Assembly: GCF_020715685.1 (NCBI RefSeq)
Contig: NZ_CP085840.1
Location: 3,782,001-3,846,000, forward strand
Source of the DNA: Dermatobacter hominis
GTDB taxonomy: Bacteria > Actinomycetota > Acidimicrobiia > Acidimicrobiales > Microtrichaceae
Direction of reading: 5' to 3'
Length of the DNA stretch: 64,000 nt
Below are positions 44,409 to 52,857 of the stretch, in pieces (within the stretch, counting starts at the first letter, position 1; each line of letters begins with the position of its first letter). The position numbers and the translations under genes were made by a program. A model generated the notes under the pieces. The model was not told the DNA's origin. It ran no database searches and saw only the letters and a program-made list of their open reading frames with translations.

Positions 44409-45218
44409 ATGACCGATCTGAAGCTGGGCCACCTGTTCTCCGTCGAGGGCAAGGTGGCGCTCGTGACCGGCGGGTCCCGAGGCATTGGCGAGATGATCGC
44501 CGCCGGCCTGCTCGCCAACGGCGCCACCGTCTACATCAGCTCCCGCAAGGCCGACGTCTGCGACGCCACCGCCGAGCGCCTGTCGGCCGAGTACGGCGGC
44601 ACCTGCGTGTCGCTGCCGGCTGACCTCTCGGGGCTCGAGGGGATCGAGGCCCTGGCCGCCGCGCTGCGGGAGCGGGAGGACCGGCTCGACATCCTCGTGA
44701 ACAACGCCGGCGTGTCGTGGGGCGCACCGCTCGAGGAGTTCCCCGAGAAGGGCTGGGACAAGGTCTTCGACACGAACGTGAAGGGCGTGTTCTTCCTGAC
44801 CCAGCAGCTGCTGCCCCTGCTCGAGGCCGGCGCGACCGAGGAGGATCCGGCGCGGGTCATCAACATCGGCTCGATCGACGGCATCCGCACCCCGGTGTTC
44901 GACACGCACTCGTACGGCCCGTCCAAGGCCGCCGTCCACGCGCTGACCCGGCAGATGGCCGCCAAGCTCGTGAAGCGCCACGTGGTCGTGAACGCGATCG
45001 CCCCGGGCCCGTTCCCGACGTGGATGCTGAGCACCGGCGTCGGGACGGGTGGCGACGTCGAGGGCACCGATTGGGACGCCGTCGGCGCCATGACCCCGAG
45101 CGGCCGGGTGGGCAGCCCCGAGGACATCGCCGGCCTGGCCATCTTCCTCTCGTCGCGCGCCGGGGCCTACGTGGTGGGCGAGGTCATCGCGCTCGACGGC
45201 GGCGCGGTCGTGTCCTGA
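44409..45218 (+). CDS. SDR family oxidoreductase (FabG-like)
   Basis: A 269-residue classical SDR with TGGSRGIG, NNAG, and catalytic Ser155, Tyr169, Lys173 (SYGPSK). It follows the acyl-CoA dehydrogenase pair in the same direction and could carry out the hydroxyacyl-CoA oxidation step of the same pathway. A GAGGAGCC site precedes the ATG. A hairpin at 45232-45250 ends the unit. Confidence 0.9.
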   Translation: MTDLKLGHLFSVEGKVALVTGGSRGIGEMIAAGLLANGATVYISSRKADVCDATAERLSAEYGGTCVSLPADLSGLEGIEALAAALREREDRLDILVNNAGVSWGAPLEEFPEKGWDKVFDTNVKGVFFLTQQLLPLLEAGATEEDPARVINIGSIDGIRTPVFDTHSYGPSKAAVHALTRQMAAKLVKRHVVVNAIAPGPFPTWMLSTGVGTGGDVEGTDWDAVGAMTPSGRVGSPEDIAGLAIFLSSRAGAYVVGEVIALDGGAVVS

Positions 45219-45231
45219 ACTGACGCCGGAG

Positions 45232-45250
45232 CCGAGCTCCTCGAGCTCGG
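45232..45250. terminator. Hairpin after the acyl-CoA dehydrogenase/SDR unit
   Basis: CCGAGCTC and GAGCTCGG pair around CTC, 14 bases after the SDR stop. No U-tract. Confidence 0.5.
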
Positions 45251-45354
45251 GGGCGTCGAGCCGCTCCTCGAGCCGCACGAGGTGCTCGGCTGCAGCTCGG
45301 CGGAGTCGCTGCTCGGGCACGCACGCCGGGGGTCGAGCGGCAAGGATGCGGGAC

Positions 45355-46242
45355 GTGACCGAACCGACCGGGCCGAGCTTCCACCTGTTCCTCCCGCAGA
45401 TGCGGATGACCCACGAGGCGATCGTCGAGCGGGCGCTCGCCGCCGAGGCGGCCGGGTTCGAGGGCATCGCGTTCATGGACCACCTGGCCCCGCCGCTCGC
45501 CACCGACCAGGGCATGTGGGAGGCGATGGAGATCGCCGGCTGGGTGCTGGCCCGGACCGCCACGCTGCGGGTCGGGCACCTCGTGCTGTGCGACGCCTTC
45601 CGCCACCCGGCGGTGCTGGCGCGCCAGGTCACCTCGCTCGACCACGCGTCGGGCGGTCGCTTCGACCTCGGCATCGGGTGGGGTTCGGTGCCCGAGGAGC
45701 TGCACGAGTTCGGCGTGGGCTCGACCGAGCCCCGGGCGCGGGTCGGCCGGCTGGGCGAGACGCTGCAGGTGCTCGAGGCGCTGTGGACCGGAGAGGTCGT
45801 GGACTTCGAGGGCGAGCACGTCACGCTCGTCGGCGCCCGCCAGCAGCCCGTGCCGATGGGCCCGATCCCCGTGACGATCGGCGGCGTCGGGCCCCGCACG
45901 CTCGACCTCGTCCGCCGCCACGCCGACTGGTGGAACCTGCCGGTCCACCAGCTCGACCGGCTCGAGGAGCTGCGCGAGCGCGCCGGCGACGCCCGCGTGT
46001 CGGTCCAGGTCATGGTGGCGGTCGTCCCCGACGAGGCGAGCAGGGACGAGGTCACCGCCACGGTCCACCGCCGCTTCGGGACGCAGGGCCTCGGCGCCCG
46101 GGTCGTGATCGGCACGGTGCCAGAGCTGGTCGACCGGTTCGGGGCGCTGCACGACCGCGGGGTCGACCGGGTCTATGCCTGGTTCGCCGACTTCGCGCCG
46201 CCCGACACCCTCGCCCGCTTCGCCGAGGTCGTCGCCGCCTGA
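45355..46242 (+). CDS. LLM class flavin/F420-dependent oxidoreductase
   Basis: A 295-residue luciferase-like enzyme: FHLFLPQMRMTHEAIVERALAAEAAGFEGIAFMDHL, LDHASGGRFDLGIGWGSVPEEL and IPVTIGGVGPRTLDLVRRHADWWNLP. It probably uses F420 or FMN in redox chemistry. GTG 45355 is preferred because AAGGAT is seven bases before it; ATG at 45346 is in frame. It is separated from the acyl-CoA dehydrogenase unit by a hairpin, so may have its own promoter, but its position suggests the same catabolic context. Confidence 0.86.
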   Translation: MTEPTGPSFHLFLPQMRMTHEAIVERALAAEAAGFEGIAFMDHLAPPLATDQGMWEAMEIAGWVLARTATLRVGHLVLCDAFRHPAVLARQVTSLDHASGGRFDLGIGWGSVPEELHEFGVGSTEPRARVGRLGETLQVLEALWTGEVVDFEGEHVTLVGARQQPVPMGPIPVTIGGVGPRTLDLVRRHADWWNLPVHQLDRLEELRERAGDARVSVQVMVAVVPDEASRDEVTATVHRRFGTQGLGARVVIGTVPELVDRFGALHDRGVDRVYAWFADFAPPDTLARFAEVVAA

Positions 46243-46255
46243 GCGGACGCGCCCC

Positions 46256-47854
46256 TCAGAGCGGGAGGACGTGCGAGATGAAGTAGAGGGGCCGGCGCGA
46301 CCGGTCCCTCACGACGGTGACGATCAGGTCGGCCGGCATCGGCTGCCCCGACGGGTCGAGGTACCGCTTGGTGATGCGGTAGCTGTCGCGCTGGTCGGCC
46401 AGGCACTGCCGCAGGTGGCAGAGGTCGGTCTCGAGGTCGTCGGGGTGGGTGAGGTCCTGGAACGTCAGGGCCTCGACGTCGGCGACGCTGCGACGGAGGA
46501 ACGCGGCGAAGTGCTGGTTGACCGAGCGCAACGTGCCGTCGAGCTCGACGATCGCGGTCGGCACCGCGGAGCTCATGATGGCGGACTCGAACCGGGTCTC
46601 GATCACGGGCTCCGACGGCCACTTCGTCCGGCCCGTCGGCGGCCGGAGCGAGCTGAGCGCGAGCCGGTCGGAAACCGGCAGCGGCGACGGGCGGCCGAAG
46701 AGGTAGCCCTGGAAGACGCTGACGCCGAGGATGCTCAGCCGGTCGAGGTCGCGGGGGTCCTCGACGCCCTCGGCCACGAGCGTCGCCCCTGACTGGTGCG
46801 CCAGCTCGGCCATGCCACCGACCAGGGCCTGGCGGGCGGGATCGTCGGCGATGCCCTGGCTGATCGACAGGTCCACCTTCACGATGTCGGGACCGAGCTC
46901 GAGGATGTGGCGGAAGCTGGCGAAGCCCGCACCGGCGTCGTCGACCGCGATCCGCACGCCGGCGGCGCGCAGCCGTTGCACCGCCGTCCGCAGCTCCTGG
47001 TAGTCGCCGACCCGCGCGTGCTCGGTCAGCTCGATGACCAGTCGCGTCGGATCCTCGGGCATCAGCTCGTCGAGGTCGATCGACATGAGCGCGGTCGGGG
47101 AGAGGTTCACGCTGAGGTACGTGCCCTCGGGCAGCTCGGGCATCGCCTCGATGGCGGTGCGGGCGGCGTGCACCTCGAGCGCGACCCCGAGCCCCACCGC
47201 GATCGCGTCGGCGAACCACTGGTCCGGCCGGGCCGGCTCGCCGGGGAAGCGGCTGAGCGCCTCGAAGCCGACGACCCGCGAGTGCTCGAGGTCCACGATC
47301 GGTTGGAACACCGTCCGCAGCAGCCCGTGGTTGATGACCCGGCCGACGCGGTCGCGGATCCGCCGGCGGTCGTCCCCGACGATCGGCACGTCGCGCAGCA
47401 GGTCCGACGCGGTGTCGGCCAGCATCTGCAGGAACTCCTGCTCGCGGTCGTCGATCGTCCGGGGCCGGGCGCTGACCGCGCACAGCATCCCGGTGACCGC
47501 CCCGTTGGGCGCCTTCACGGGGACGCCGACGTAGGACCGGATGCCGAGTCCCACCGTGGCGTCGAGGCCGCAGGTCTCGGGGTCGGCCAGGGTGTCGGAC
47601 ACGACGTTGCCGATCCGACCGTCGAGCACGCGGGCGCAGTAGGAGTCGACGTACGGCGACGACCAGCCCTCCTCGACCGGCGCGGTGCCGAGCGAGCCGC
47701 TGACCAGCACGAGCTCCATCCGGTCGGCGCGGAACCGCGACACCCACGTCATGTCGGTGTCGGTGCGGGTGCGGGCCACGTCGAGCAGCCGCCGCACCAG
47801 GTCCTCGGCACCCGTCAGCTCGTCGACGCCCGTGTCGGGCGCTTCCATCTCCAC
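46256..47854 (-). CDS. GAF-EAL-PAS cyclic-di-GMP phosphodiesterase
   Basis: A 532-residue cytoplasmic signalling protein. GAF at about 14-155, EAL at 168-395, and a C-terminal PAS at about 415-530, an uncommon order because sensor domains usually come first. The EAL residues are all visible: EAL at 198-200, Asn250, Glu275, Asp305-Asp306 (DDAGAG for the usual DDFGTG), Lys326, Glu362 and Gln382, so hydrolysis of c-di-GMP is expected. No GGDEF domain. The first codon may be GTG 47854 or ATG 47848. Confidence 0.92.
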   Translation of the reverse strand: MEMEAPDTGVDELTGAEDLVRRLLDVARTRTDTDMTWVSRFRADRMELVLVSGSLGTAPVEEGWSSPYVDSYCARVLDGRIGNVVSDTLADPETCGLDATVGLGIRSYVGVPVKAPNGAVTGMLCAVSARPRTIDDREQEFLQMLADTASDLLRDVPIVGDDRRRIRDRVGRVINHGLLRTVFQPIVDLEHSRVVGFEALSRFPGEPARPDQWFADAIAVGLGVALEVHAARTAIEAMPELPEGTYLSVNLSPTALMSIDLDELMPEDPTRLVIELTEHARVGDYQELRTAVQRLRAAGVRIAVDDAGAGFASFRHILELGPDIVKVDLSISQGIADDPARQALVGGMAELAHQSGATLVAEGVEDPRDLDRLSILGVSVFQGYLFGRPSPLPVSDRLALSSLRPPTGRTKWPSEPVIETRFESAIMSSAVPTAIVELDGTLRSVNQHFAAFLRRSVADVEALTFQDLTHPDDLETDLCHLRQCLADQRDSYRITKRYLDPSGQPMPADLIVTVVRDRSRRPLYFISHVLPL

Positions 47855-47893
47855 GGCCCCCCATCGGCGCCGCTCGCGGCCAACTGAAGCTTC

Positions 47894-47937
47894 GCGGGTC
47901 AGCCCGGCCGCCTGCGGGGGAGGACGGCCTGACCCGC
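47894..47937. terminator. Hairpin between SRPBCC operon and EAL gene
   Basis: GCGGGTCAG and CTGACCCGC pair around a 26-base GC-rich loop, just after the SRPBCC stop on the minus strand and before the EAL gene. Probable terminator of the ArsR/SRPBCC operon. Confidence 0.5.
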
Positions 47938-47947
47938 CTTCGCGTCG

Positions 47948-48397
47948 TCAGTCCCAGCTGTCGATCTTGACGTCGTCGGGGGAGGGGGCGCCGCGCCCGT
48001 CCTCGAGCAGCGACTTCAGGCTCAGCAGGTAGACGCCCCACTTCGTGCTGCAGTGGTGCATGAACTCGACGGGCTCGCGCCAGCCCCGGTGGGCGAACAG
48101 GACGGTGGCGTCGTCGCCGTCCTGGCGGAGGTCCCAGTCGATCGTCGTGTCGACCCACTCCTCGGGCCCGTCGGTCACGCGCCAGCGCACGTGCCGGCCG
48201 GGTTCGACCTCGACGACCTCCATGTCGAAGCCGCCGGCGGGGAAGCGGAACTGCAGCGCACCACCCTCGGCGGCGTCGCCGGTGGTGTCGTTCGTCCACC
48301 AGCCGGACAGGCCCTCGACCGTCGTGAGCGCGTCGGAGACGGCGGCGGTGGTGGTCGAGCGGCACCCGACCTTGTGCAGGATCTCGGGCATGGTCAT
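47948..48397 (-). CDS. SRPBCC/AHSA1 domain protein
   Basis: A 149-residue START-like protein (VGCRSTTTAAVSDALTTVEGLSGWWTNDTTGDAAEGGALQFRF, WVDTTIDWDLRQDGDDATVLFAHRGWRE). It is the last gene of a three-gene operon; its ATG overlaps the ArsR stop (ATGA). Such proteins next to ArsR regulators are common in actinobacteria, with unknown ligand. Confidence 0.85.
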   Translation of the reverse strand: MTMPEILHKVGCRSTTTAAVSDALTTVEGLSGWWTNDTTGDAAEGGALQFRFPAGGFDMEVVEVEPGRHVRWRVTDGPEEWVDTTIDWDLRQDGDDATVLFAHRGWREPVEFMHHCSTKWGVYLLSLKSLLEDGRGAPSPDDVKIDSWD

Positions 48398-48855
48398 GGC
48401 TCCTCTGTGTCGTCGGTGGGGTCTGTGTGGTCGGTGTGGTCGGTGGGGTCTGTCTGGTCGCTGGGGTCCGGGTCGTCGGTCCGGTCGTGCGGCCGTCGCG
48501 CCCGATCGCGGTCGCGCTCGCGCTGCAGGGTCTCGGCGATGCGGGCGATGCGGCCCAGGCGGCGGTCCCACGCGGCGCCGACCTCGGCGAGCTGCGCCGC
48601 AGCCCGCGCGAGCCGACGGTCGTCCACCCGGTAGCGGCGCTCCCTGCCCGCCGTGGTGGCATGGACCAGCCCGGCTCGGTCGAGCACCGCGAGGTGCTTG
48701 CTGACCGCCTGGCGCGTCACGGTGACCTGCTCGCTGAGCGTCGTGGCCGTGCCGTCGCCGGCCTCCAGCAGGAGGTCGAGGAGCCGGCGCCGCGTGGGGT
48801 CGCCGATGGCCGACCACAGGTCGTCGTCGACGCCATCGTCGAGGACGGTGCTCAC
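48394..48855 (-). CDS. ArsR family regulator with Asp/Thr-rich tail
   Basis: A 153-residue protein. Residues about 10-95 are an ArsR winged helix (AIGDPTRRRLLDLLLEAGDGTATTLSEQVTVTRQAVSKHLAVLDRAGLV); no metal-binding cysteine is present. After residue 115 the tail repeats Thr-Asp-Pro/His-Thr-Asp, which is unusual and acidic. The gene overlaps its neighbours on both sides by four bases. Two TGCAA-N8-TTGC-like sites upstream of the operon are the likely targets. Confidence 0.87.
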   Translation of the reverse strand: MSTVLDDGVDDDLWSAIGDPTRRRLLDLLLEAGDGTATTLSEQVTVTRQAVSKHLAVLDRAGLVHATTAGRERRYRVDDRRLARAAAQLAEVGAAWDRRLGRIARIAETLQRERDRDRARRPHDRTDDPDPSDQTDPTDHTDHTDPTDDTEEP

Positions 48856-49361
48856 GCCGACACCAGCTGCGCGACGTACCGGTCGAGGCGGGGCAGGAAG
48901 TGCGCCCAGCCGTCGCAGTGGTCGCGGTACTGCTCCTCGAGCACGGCGACCTCCCAGCCCTGCAGCCGGAAGCCCGACTCGGTCATCCGCAGGAGCGTGC
49001 CGCCGTCGGTCCCGAACAGCTCGAAGGTGACCAGCAGCGAGTTGCGCTCGGTCGCCGGTTCGCCGACGGGGTGGGTCCAGCGGAACGAGAACGTGCGGGG
49101 CGGGTCCGCCGCCACGACCGTGACGGCGGGGACCTGCGCGTCGGGCGACCCTGGCTCGCCGAAGGTGAAGTGGCCGACCGAACCCGGGGTGGGGTCCAGC
49201 TCGACCTCGTCGGGCCACCAGCGCTCCAGGTGCCGGGGGCTCGACACGACCTCGAACACGAGGTCGGGGTCGGCCGCGACGTGGACCTCCCGCACGATCG
49301 TCCCGTGCTCCAGGCCGTCGGGTGCGGCAGGGGTGGGCTCGGGCAGCTGGTCGGTGGTCAT
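48852..49361 (-). CDS. SRPBCC/AHSA1 domain protein
   Basis: A 169-residue AHSA1-like protein: IVREVHVAADPDLVFEVVSSPRHLERWWPDEVELDPTPGSVGHFTF and a C-terminal helix with YRDHCDGWAHFLPRLDRYVAQL. First gene of the SRPBCC-ArsR-SRPBCC operon, coupled to ArsR by a GTGA overlap. Ligand and activity are unknown. Confidence 0.86.
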   Translation of the reverse strand: MTTDQLPEPTPAAPDGLEHGTIVREVHVAADPDLVFEVVSSPRHLERWWPDEVELDPTPGSVGHFTFGEPGSPDAQVPAVTVVAADPPRTFSFRWTHPVGEPATERNSLLVTFELFGTDGGTLLRMTESGFRLQGWEVAVLEEQYRDHCDGWAHFLPRLDRYVAQLVSA

Positions 49362-49394
49362 GGGCGCTCCGTCGGGGTGCTCGATCGCTTGATG

Positions 49395-49412
49395 TGCAAT
49401 CAGTGGTTGCGC
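49395..49412. promoter_or_regulatory. ArsR operator, site 1
   Basis: TGCAATCAGTGGTTGCGC, an imperfect dyad (GCAA...TTGC) that recurs 45 bases away. It lies between the SRPBCC-ArsR operon and the divergent membrane-protein gene. Confidence 0.65.
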
Positions 49413-49439
49413 ACCATCGTCGCGCCGACGGGGCCCGAA

Positions 49440-49457
49440 TGCAACCAAGAGTTGCGC
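49440..49457. promoter_or_regulatory. ArsR operator, site 2
   Basis: TGCAACCAAGAGTTGCGC, matching site 1 at 14 of 18 positions with the same half-sites. Two sites 45 bases apart would allow cooperative binding or separate control of the two directions. Confidence 0.65.
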
Positions 49458-49498
49458 GTTTCCCGGTAGGGTCGGCGCAGCCACCACGGAGGGATCCC

Positions 49499-50164
49499 AT
49501 GAAGCTGTACCCCGACGCCCCCGAGCGCCGCCGCCGGATGCAGGTCCGCGACGGCGTCGTGGTCCTGCTGGTCCTGCTCTTCGCCTGGATCGGCGTCCGC
49601 GTCCACGGAGCCGTGGACGAGTTGAGCGTGCTGGGCTCGGGCGTGACGACGGCCGGGAGCTCGGTGAGCGACGCCTTCGAGGCTGCGGCCGACGGTGCGT
49701 CGCGCCTGCCGGTGGTCGGCGACCGCCTGTCCGACGTGCTGTCGGGCGCCGGCGACGCCACGGGCGGCAACGTCGCGTCGCTCGGGGAGCGGGGCGAGGA
49801 CAGCGTGCACCGCCTCGCGCTCGTCCTCGGGCTGCTGGCCTTCGCGCTGCCCACGATCGTGCTGCTCGCGCTGACGGTGCCGCGCCGGCTCCGCACCGCC
49901 CGCGCGCTGACCGCGGCCGACGCAGTGCTCGTGGACCTCCACGACCCCGAGCGACGGCGGCTGCTCGCCACCCGGGCGGCGATGACGCTGCCCTACGACG
50001 TGCTCGTGCGCCACACGCCGGACCCGTTCGGTGACCTGCTGGCGGGACGGATCGACGCGCTGGTGGCGGCGGGGCTGGAGGACGCCGGCGTCGCCGCCCT
50101 CGGCGCCGGCGACGGGCCGCTCAGCCCCGGTGGCGCTCCAGGAAGTCCAGCACCGCTGCGTTGA
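49499..50164 (+). CDS. Hypothetical membrane protein (221 aa)
   Basis: Two hydrophobic segments, at about residues 18-35 and 105-128, enclose an extracytoplasmic Ala/Gly/Ser-rich stretch; the C-terminal 90 residues are soluble with LHDPERRRLLATRAAMTLPYDVLVRHTPDPFGDLLAGR. No domain is recognised. CGGAGGG precedes the ATG. It is divergent from the ArsR operon across the two operators, so may share that regulator. The last 44 bases overlap the convergent hydrolase gene. Confidence 0.72.
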   Translation: MKLYPDAPERRRRMQVRDGVVVLLVLLFAWIGVRVHGAVDELSVLGSGVTTAGSSVSDAFEAAADGASRLPVVGDRLSDVLSGAGDATGGNVASLGERGEDSVHRLALVLGLLAFALPTIVLLALTVPRRLRTARALTAADAVLVDLHDPERRRLLATRAAMTLPYDVLVRHTPDPFGDLLAGRIDALVAAGLEDAGVAALGAGDGPLSPGGAPGSPAPLR

Positions 50165-50981
50165 ACACGTCGTTGCGGTCGCCGACCACCATGTGGCCGG
50201 CGCCGGCGACGTCCGCGAACTCGGCGTGGGGCACGCGCGCCAGGAACTCCTGCGCGCCCTCCTCGCTCAGGAGGTCGCTCGAGCGTCCCCTCACCAGCAA
50301 CGTCGGGACCTGCAGCGCGGCGGCCGAGCGCTCGAGCAGGCTCGGCTCGACGACGCTGGACCGCGTCTCGTCCGACGAGCCGAACTTCCCCGACACGAAC
50401 CGGGGGTCCCAGTGCCAGCGCCAGCGGCCGTCGGGGCCCTGGCGCAGGTTCTTGGCCAGCCCCGACAGGTCCTTGGGTCGCGGCCGGTTGGGGTTGTACG
50501 CGGCGATCGCGTCGGCGGCCTCGTCGAGCGAGGCGAACCCGTCGAGGTTGCCGGTCATGAACGCCCCGATGCGGTCCGTGCCCCGCGACTCCAGGCGGTG
50601 AGCGACGTCGACCAGGACGAGCGCCCGCGCCACCTCCTCCTGCGGGTCGGCGCCGGCGATCGCGACCATCGAGGCGAGCCCGCCCAACGAGGCGCCGACG
50701 AGCACCGGGGGTCGGGGGAGGGAGCGGGCGATCGCGTCGGCGTCGGCCGCGAAGGCCTGGAGCGTGTAGTCGCCGTCGCCGGACCACTCGCTGTCGCCGT
50801 GGCCGCGCAGGTCGACGGTCCACGCGCGCCAACCGGACCCGGCGAGGAACCGCCAGGTGCTCGACCACGAGTGGCGGGTCTGCCCGCCGCCGTGCAGCAG
50901 GACCACGGTGGGCCCGTCCTCCGGGCCGTCCACGTCGGCCGCCAACCTGATGCCGCCGGCCCCGCTCAGATCCGTCCTCAC
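50121..50981 (-). CDS. Alpha/beta hydrolase
   Basis: A 286-residue hydrolase: oxyanion segment LLHGGGQTRHSW, nucleophile Ser98 in VGASLGG, Asp in LLVRGRSSDLLS and catalytic His in VAGAGHMV. The substrate ester, lactone or epoxide is unknown. GGAGGTGG precedes the GTG. The gene has 44 bases in common with the convergent membrane-protein gene at its 3' end. Confidence 0.9.
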   Translation of the reverse strand: MRTDLSGAGGIRLAADVDGPEDGPTVVLLHGGGQTRHSWSSTWRFLAGSGWRAWTVDLRGHGDSEWSGDGDYTLQAFAADADAIARSLPRPPVLVGASLGGLASMVAIAGADPQEEVARALVLVDVAHRLESRGTDRIGAFMTGNLDGFASLDEAADAIAAYNPNRPRPKDLSGLAKNLRQGPDGRWRWHWDPRFVSGKFGSSDETRSSVVEPSLLERSAAALQVPTLLVRGRSSDLLSEEGAQEFLARVPHAEFADVAGAGHMVVGDRNDVFNAAVLDFLERHRG

Positions 50982-51009
50982 GCATCCACCTCCTGTCGCC
51001 CCCGTCCCG

Positions 51010-51730
51010 TCACAGGCCGGCGCGCACGTCGAGGAGCAGCCGGGCGAGCTCGTCGGGACGGGACAGGAACGGCGAGTGCGACGCCGCCATCTCGACGACC
51101 ACGTCGACGCCGACGTCGGCCACCATGCGGTCCTGCACGTCGGGGTGCACGGCCCGGTCGAGGTCACAGCGCACGTAGGCCCGCGGCACCGAGCCCCACC
51201 GCTCGGGGGTGGTGCGGATGGTGCCGGTGGCCGGACCGGTGGGCTCGGCGCACAGCCGCTCGACGGCCCAGGCCCGGTCCTCGGCGTCGCAGTCGCCGTA
51301 GAAGAGATCGGCCGCGGCGTCGGGTCGGATCGAGGTCGAGAGGCCGTCGCCGGCGAGCTCGACCGCGGCCAGCAGCTCGCTGTCCAGGTCCTGCGCGTGC
51401 AGGTCGGCGGGCGAGGCGCCCGAGGGGCTGGAGCAGGGCGCAGACGTAGACGAGGGCCTCGATCCGCTCGGGCACCCGCTCGGCGACCTGGCTGATCGTC
51501 GCACCGCCCATGCTGTGGCCGACGAGCACGACCGGCTCGTCGACCGAGGTCACGACGGCGGCGACGCGCTCGGCGTAGGCGTCGAGGTCGAGCCCGTCGA
51601 GCGGGGTCGGGTCGCCGGCCCGGCCCGGCAGGTCGACGGCGGTGCTGACAGCGCCGGCGGCGGACAGCGACGCCTGGAGGCGGGACCAGCACCACGACCC
51701 GTGCCAGGCCCCGTGGACGAGCACGAACAT
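51010..51730 (-). pseudogene. Alpha/beta hydrolase with a one-base frameshift
   Basis: The first part (from ATG 51730) reads MFVLVHGAWHGSWCWSRLQ, VDLPGRAGDPTPLDGLDLDAYAERV and VVLVGHSMGGATISQVAERVPERIEALVYVCALLQP, with nucleophile GHSMGG. The rest of the fold continues in another frame from SGASPADLHAQDLD to the stop at 51010, including catalytic His in AASHSPFLSRPDEL. Removing one base from the four-G run at 51424-51427 joins them into about 239 residues, normal for this family. Either a young pseudogene, a sequencing error, or less likely programmed frameshifting. Confidence 0.85.
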
Positions 51731-51750
51731 CGGAGCACCGTAACCCGAGC

Positions 51751-52782
51751 TCAGGCCACCTCGTCCGGCCGGCCGCTGGACGGCTGGTCCCGCTCCCGGT
51801 CCCGGTCGACCGGCGTGTGGCCGTCCGGTCCGCCGGGTGCGGCGAGCGCCCGCGCCGTGTCGTCGAGCACGAGGTCCATGTTGATGAACGCCCCGGTGAG
51901 CGCACCGGACGAGGCGGCCTGGGCGACCTGGAGCGGCTCGACGATCGAGCCCGCCGCGTAGACGTCGTCCACGGTCGTCCGACCCTGGGGATCGGTGGGC
52001 ACCAGGTCGCCGCGGCCCATCGGGTCGGCGACGGCGACGACGCCGAGCGCCGACACGGCGTCGATCCTCGGTCGCATCGTGGCGGCCACGACGACGGCGT
52101 CGGCCGGGCGCGACCCCCCGTCGGCCAGTTCGACGCCCGTCAGGCGGCCGTCGGCGTCCTGGGTGAGCCGGTCGACGGGCCCCTCGACGATCGCCACGCC
52201 GCGCGCCGCCAGGCCCTCGGCCTGGTCCCCGGGGACCTCGCCCTCATGGACGACGACGGTGAGGTGCTCGGTCTGCTGCCGGAACAGCATCGCCTGGTGC
52301 CACCCACCGGTGGCGGTGGCGACGACCACCACCCGCTGGTCCCGCACCTCCCACCCGTGGCAGTACGGGCAGTGGACCACGCCGCGTCCCCACTGCTCGG
52401 CGACGCCCGGGATCGGGGGGAGCTCGGCCGTCAGGCCCGTGGCGAGGAGGAGCCGGCGGGTGCGCAGGCTGGAGCCGTCGGACACGTCGACCAGCAGCGT
52501 GCCGTCGTCGTCGCGTCGGGCGACGGCGTCGACGTCCTCGACGACGGCCACGCCGTAGGAGCGCACCTCGTCGCGACCCCGGGCCACGAGGTCGAGCGGC
52601 GGGAGCCCGTCGAGCCCCAGGTAGCCGTGCACGTGCGCCGCCGGCGCGTTCAACGGCTTCCCACCGTCGAGGACGACGACCCGACGTCGCTGCCGGCCGA
52701 GCTGCAGCGCCGCCGCCAGGCCGGCGGCGCCGCCGCCGATCACCACCACATCCGCATCCGTCGAGCTGTGCCGCGTCGTCAT
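51751..52782 (-). CDS. Thioredoxin-reductase-like NAD(P)/FAD oxidoreductase
   Basis: A 343-residue flavoprotein: FAD motif DVVVIGGGAAGLAAALQLGRQ, redox pair Cys138/Cys141 in VVHCPYCHGWEV, nucleotide segment VVVVATATGGWHQAM, and VYAAGSIVEPLQVAQAASSGA near the end. The CPYCHG motif puts it among low-molecular-weight TrxR-like enzymes of uncertain substrate; a flexible Asp/Arg-rich tail follows. It is divergent from an XRE-cupin regulator. Confidence 0.88.
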   Translation of the reverse strand: MTTRHSSTDADVVVIGGGAAGLAAALQLGRQRRRVVVLDGGKPLNAPAAHVHGYLGLDGLPPLDLVARGRDEVRSYGVAVVEDVDAVARRDDDGTLLVDVSDGSSLRTRRLLLATGLTAELPPIPGVAEQWGRGVVHCPYCHGWEVRDQRVVVVATATGGWHQAMLFRQQTEHLTVVVHEGEVPGDQAEGLAARGVAIVEGPVDRLTQDADGRLTGVELADGGSRPADAVVVAATMRPRIDAVSALGVVAVADPMGRGDLVPTDPQGRTTVDDVYAAGSIVEPLQVAQAASSGALTGAFINMDLVLDDTARALAAPGGPDGHTPVDRDRERDQPSSGRPDEVA

Positions 52783-52812
52783 GCGGCCAGCGTACGGATG
52801 GGTGCGATCTGA

Positions 52813-52838
52813 GCAAGGGTACTTGCAGGATTCGCAAG
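52813..52838. promoter_or_regulatory. Operator cluster between TrxR-like gene and XRE-cupin gene
   Basis: Three half-sites, GCAAG (52813-52817), CTTGC (52822-52826) and GCAAG (52834-52838), form two overlapping dyads. They overlap TTGCAG (52824-52829), a fitting -35 for CATGCT (52846-52851), 16 bases apart, six bases before the regulator's ATG. Confidence 0.6.
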
Positions 52839-52857
52839 AGCAGTGCATGCTCGACCG

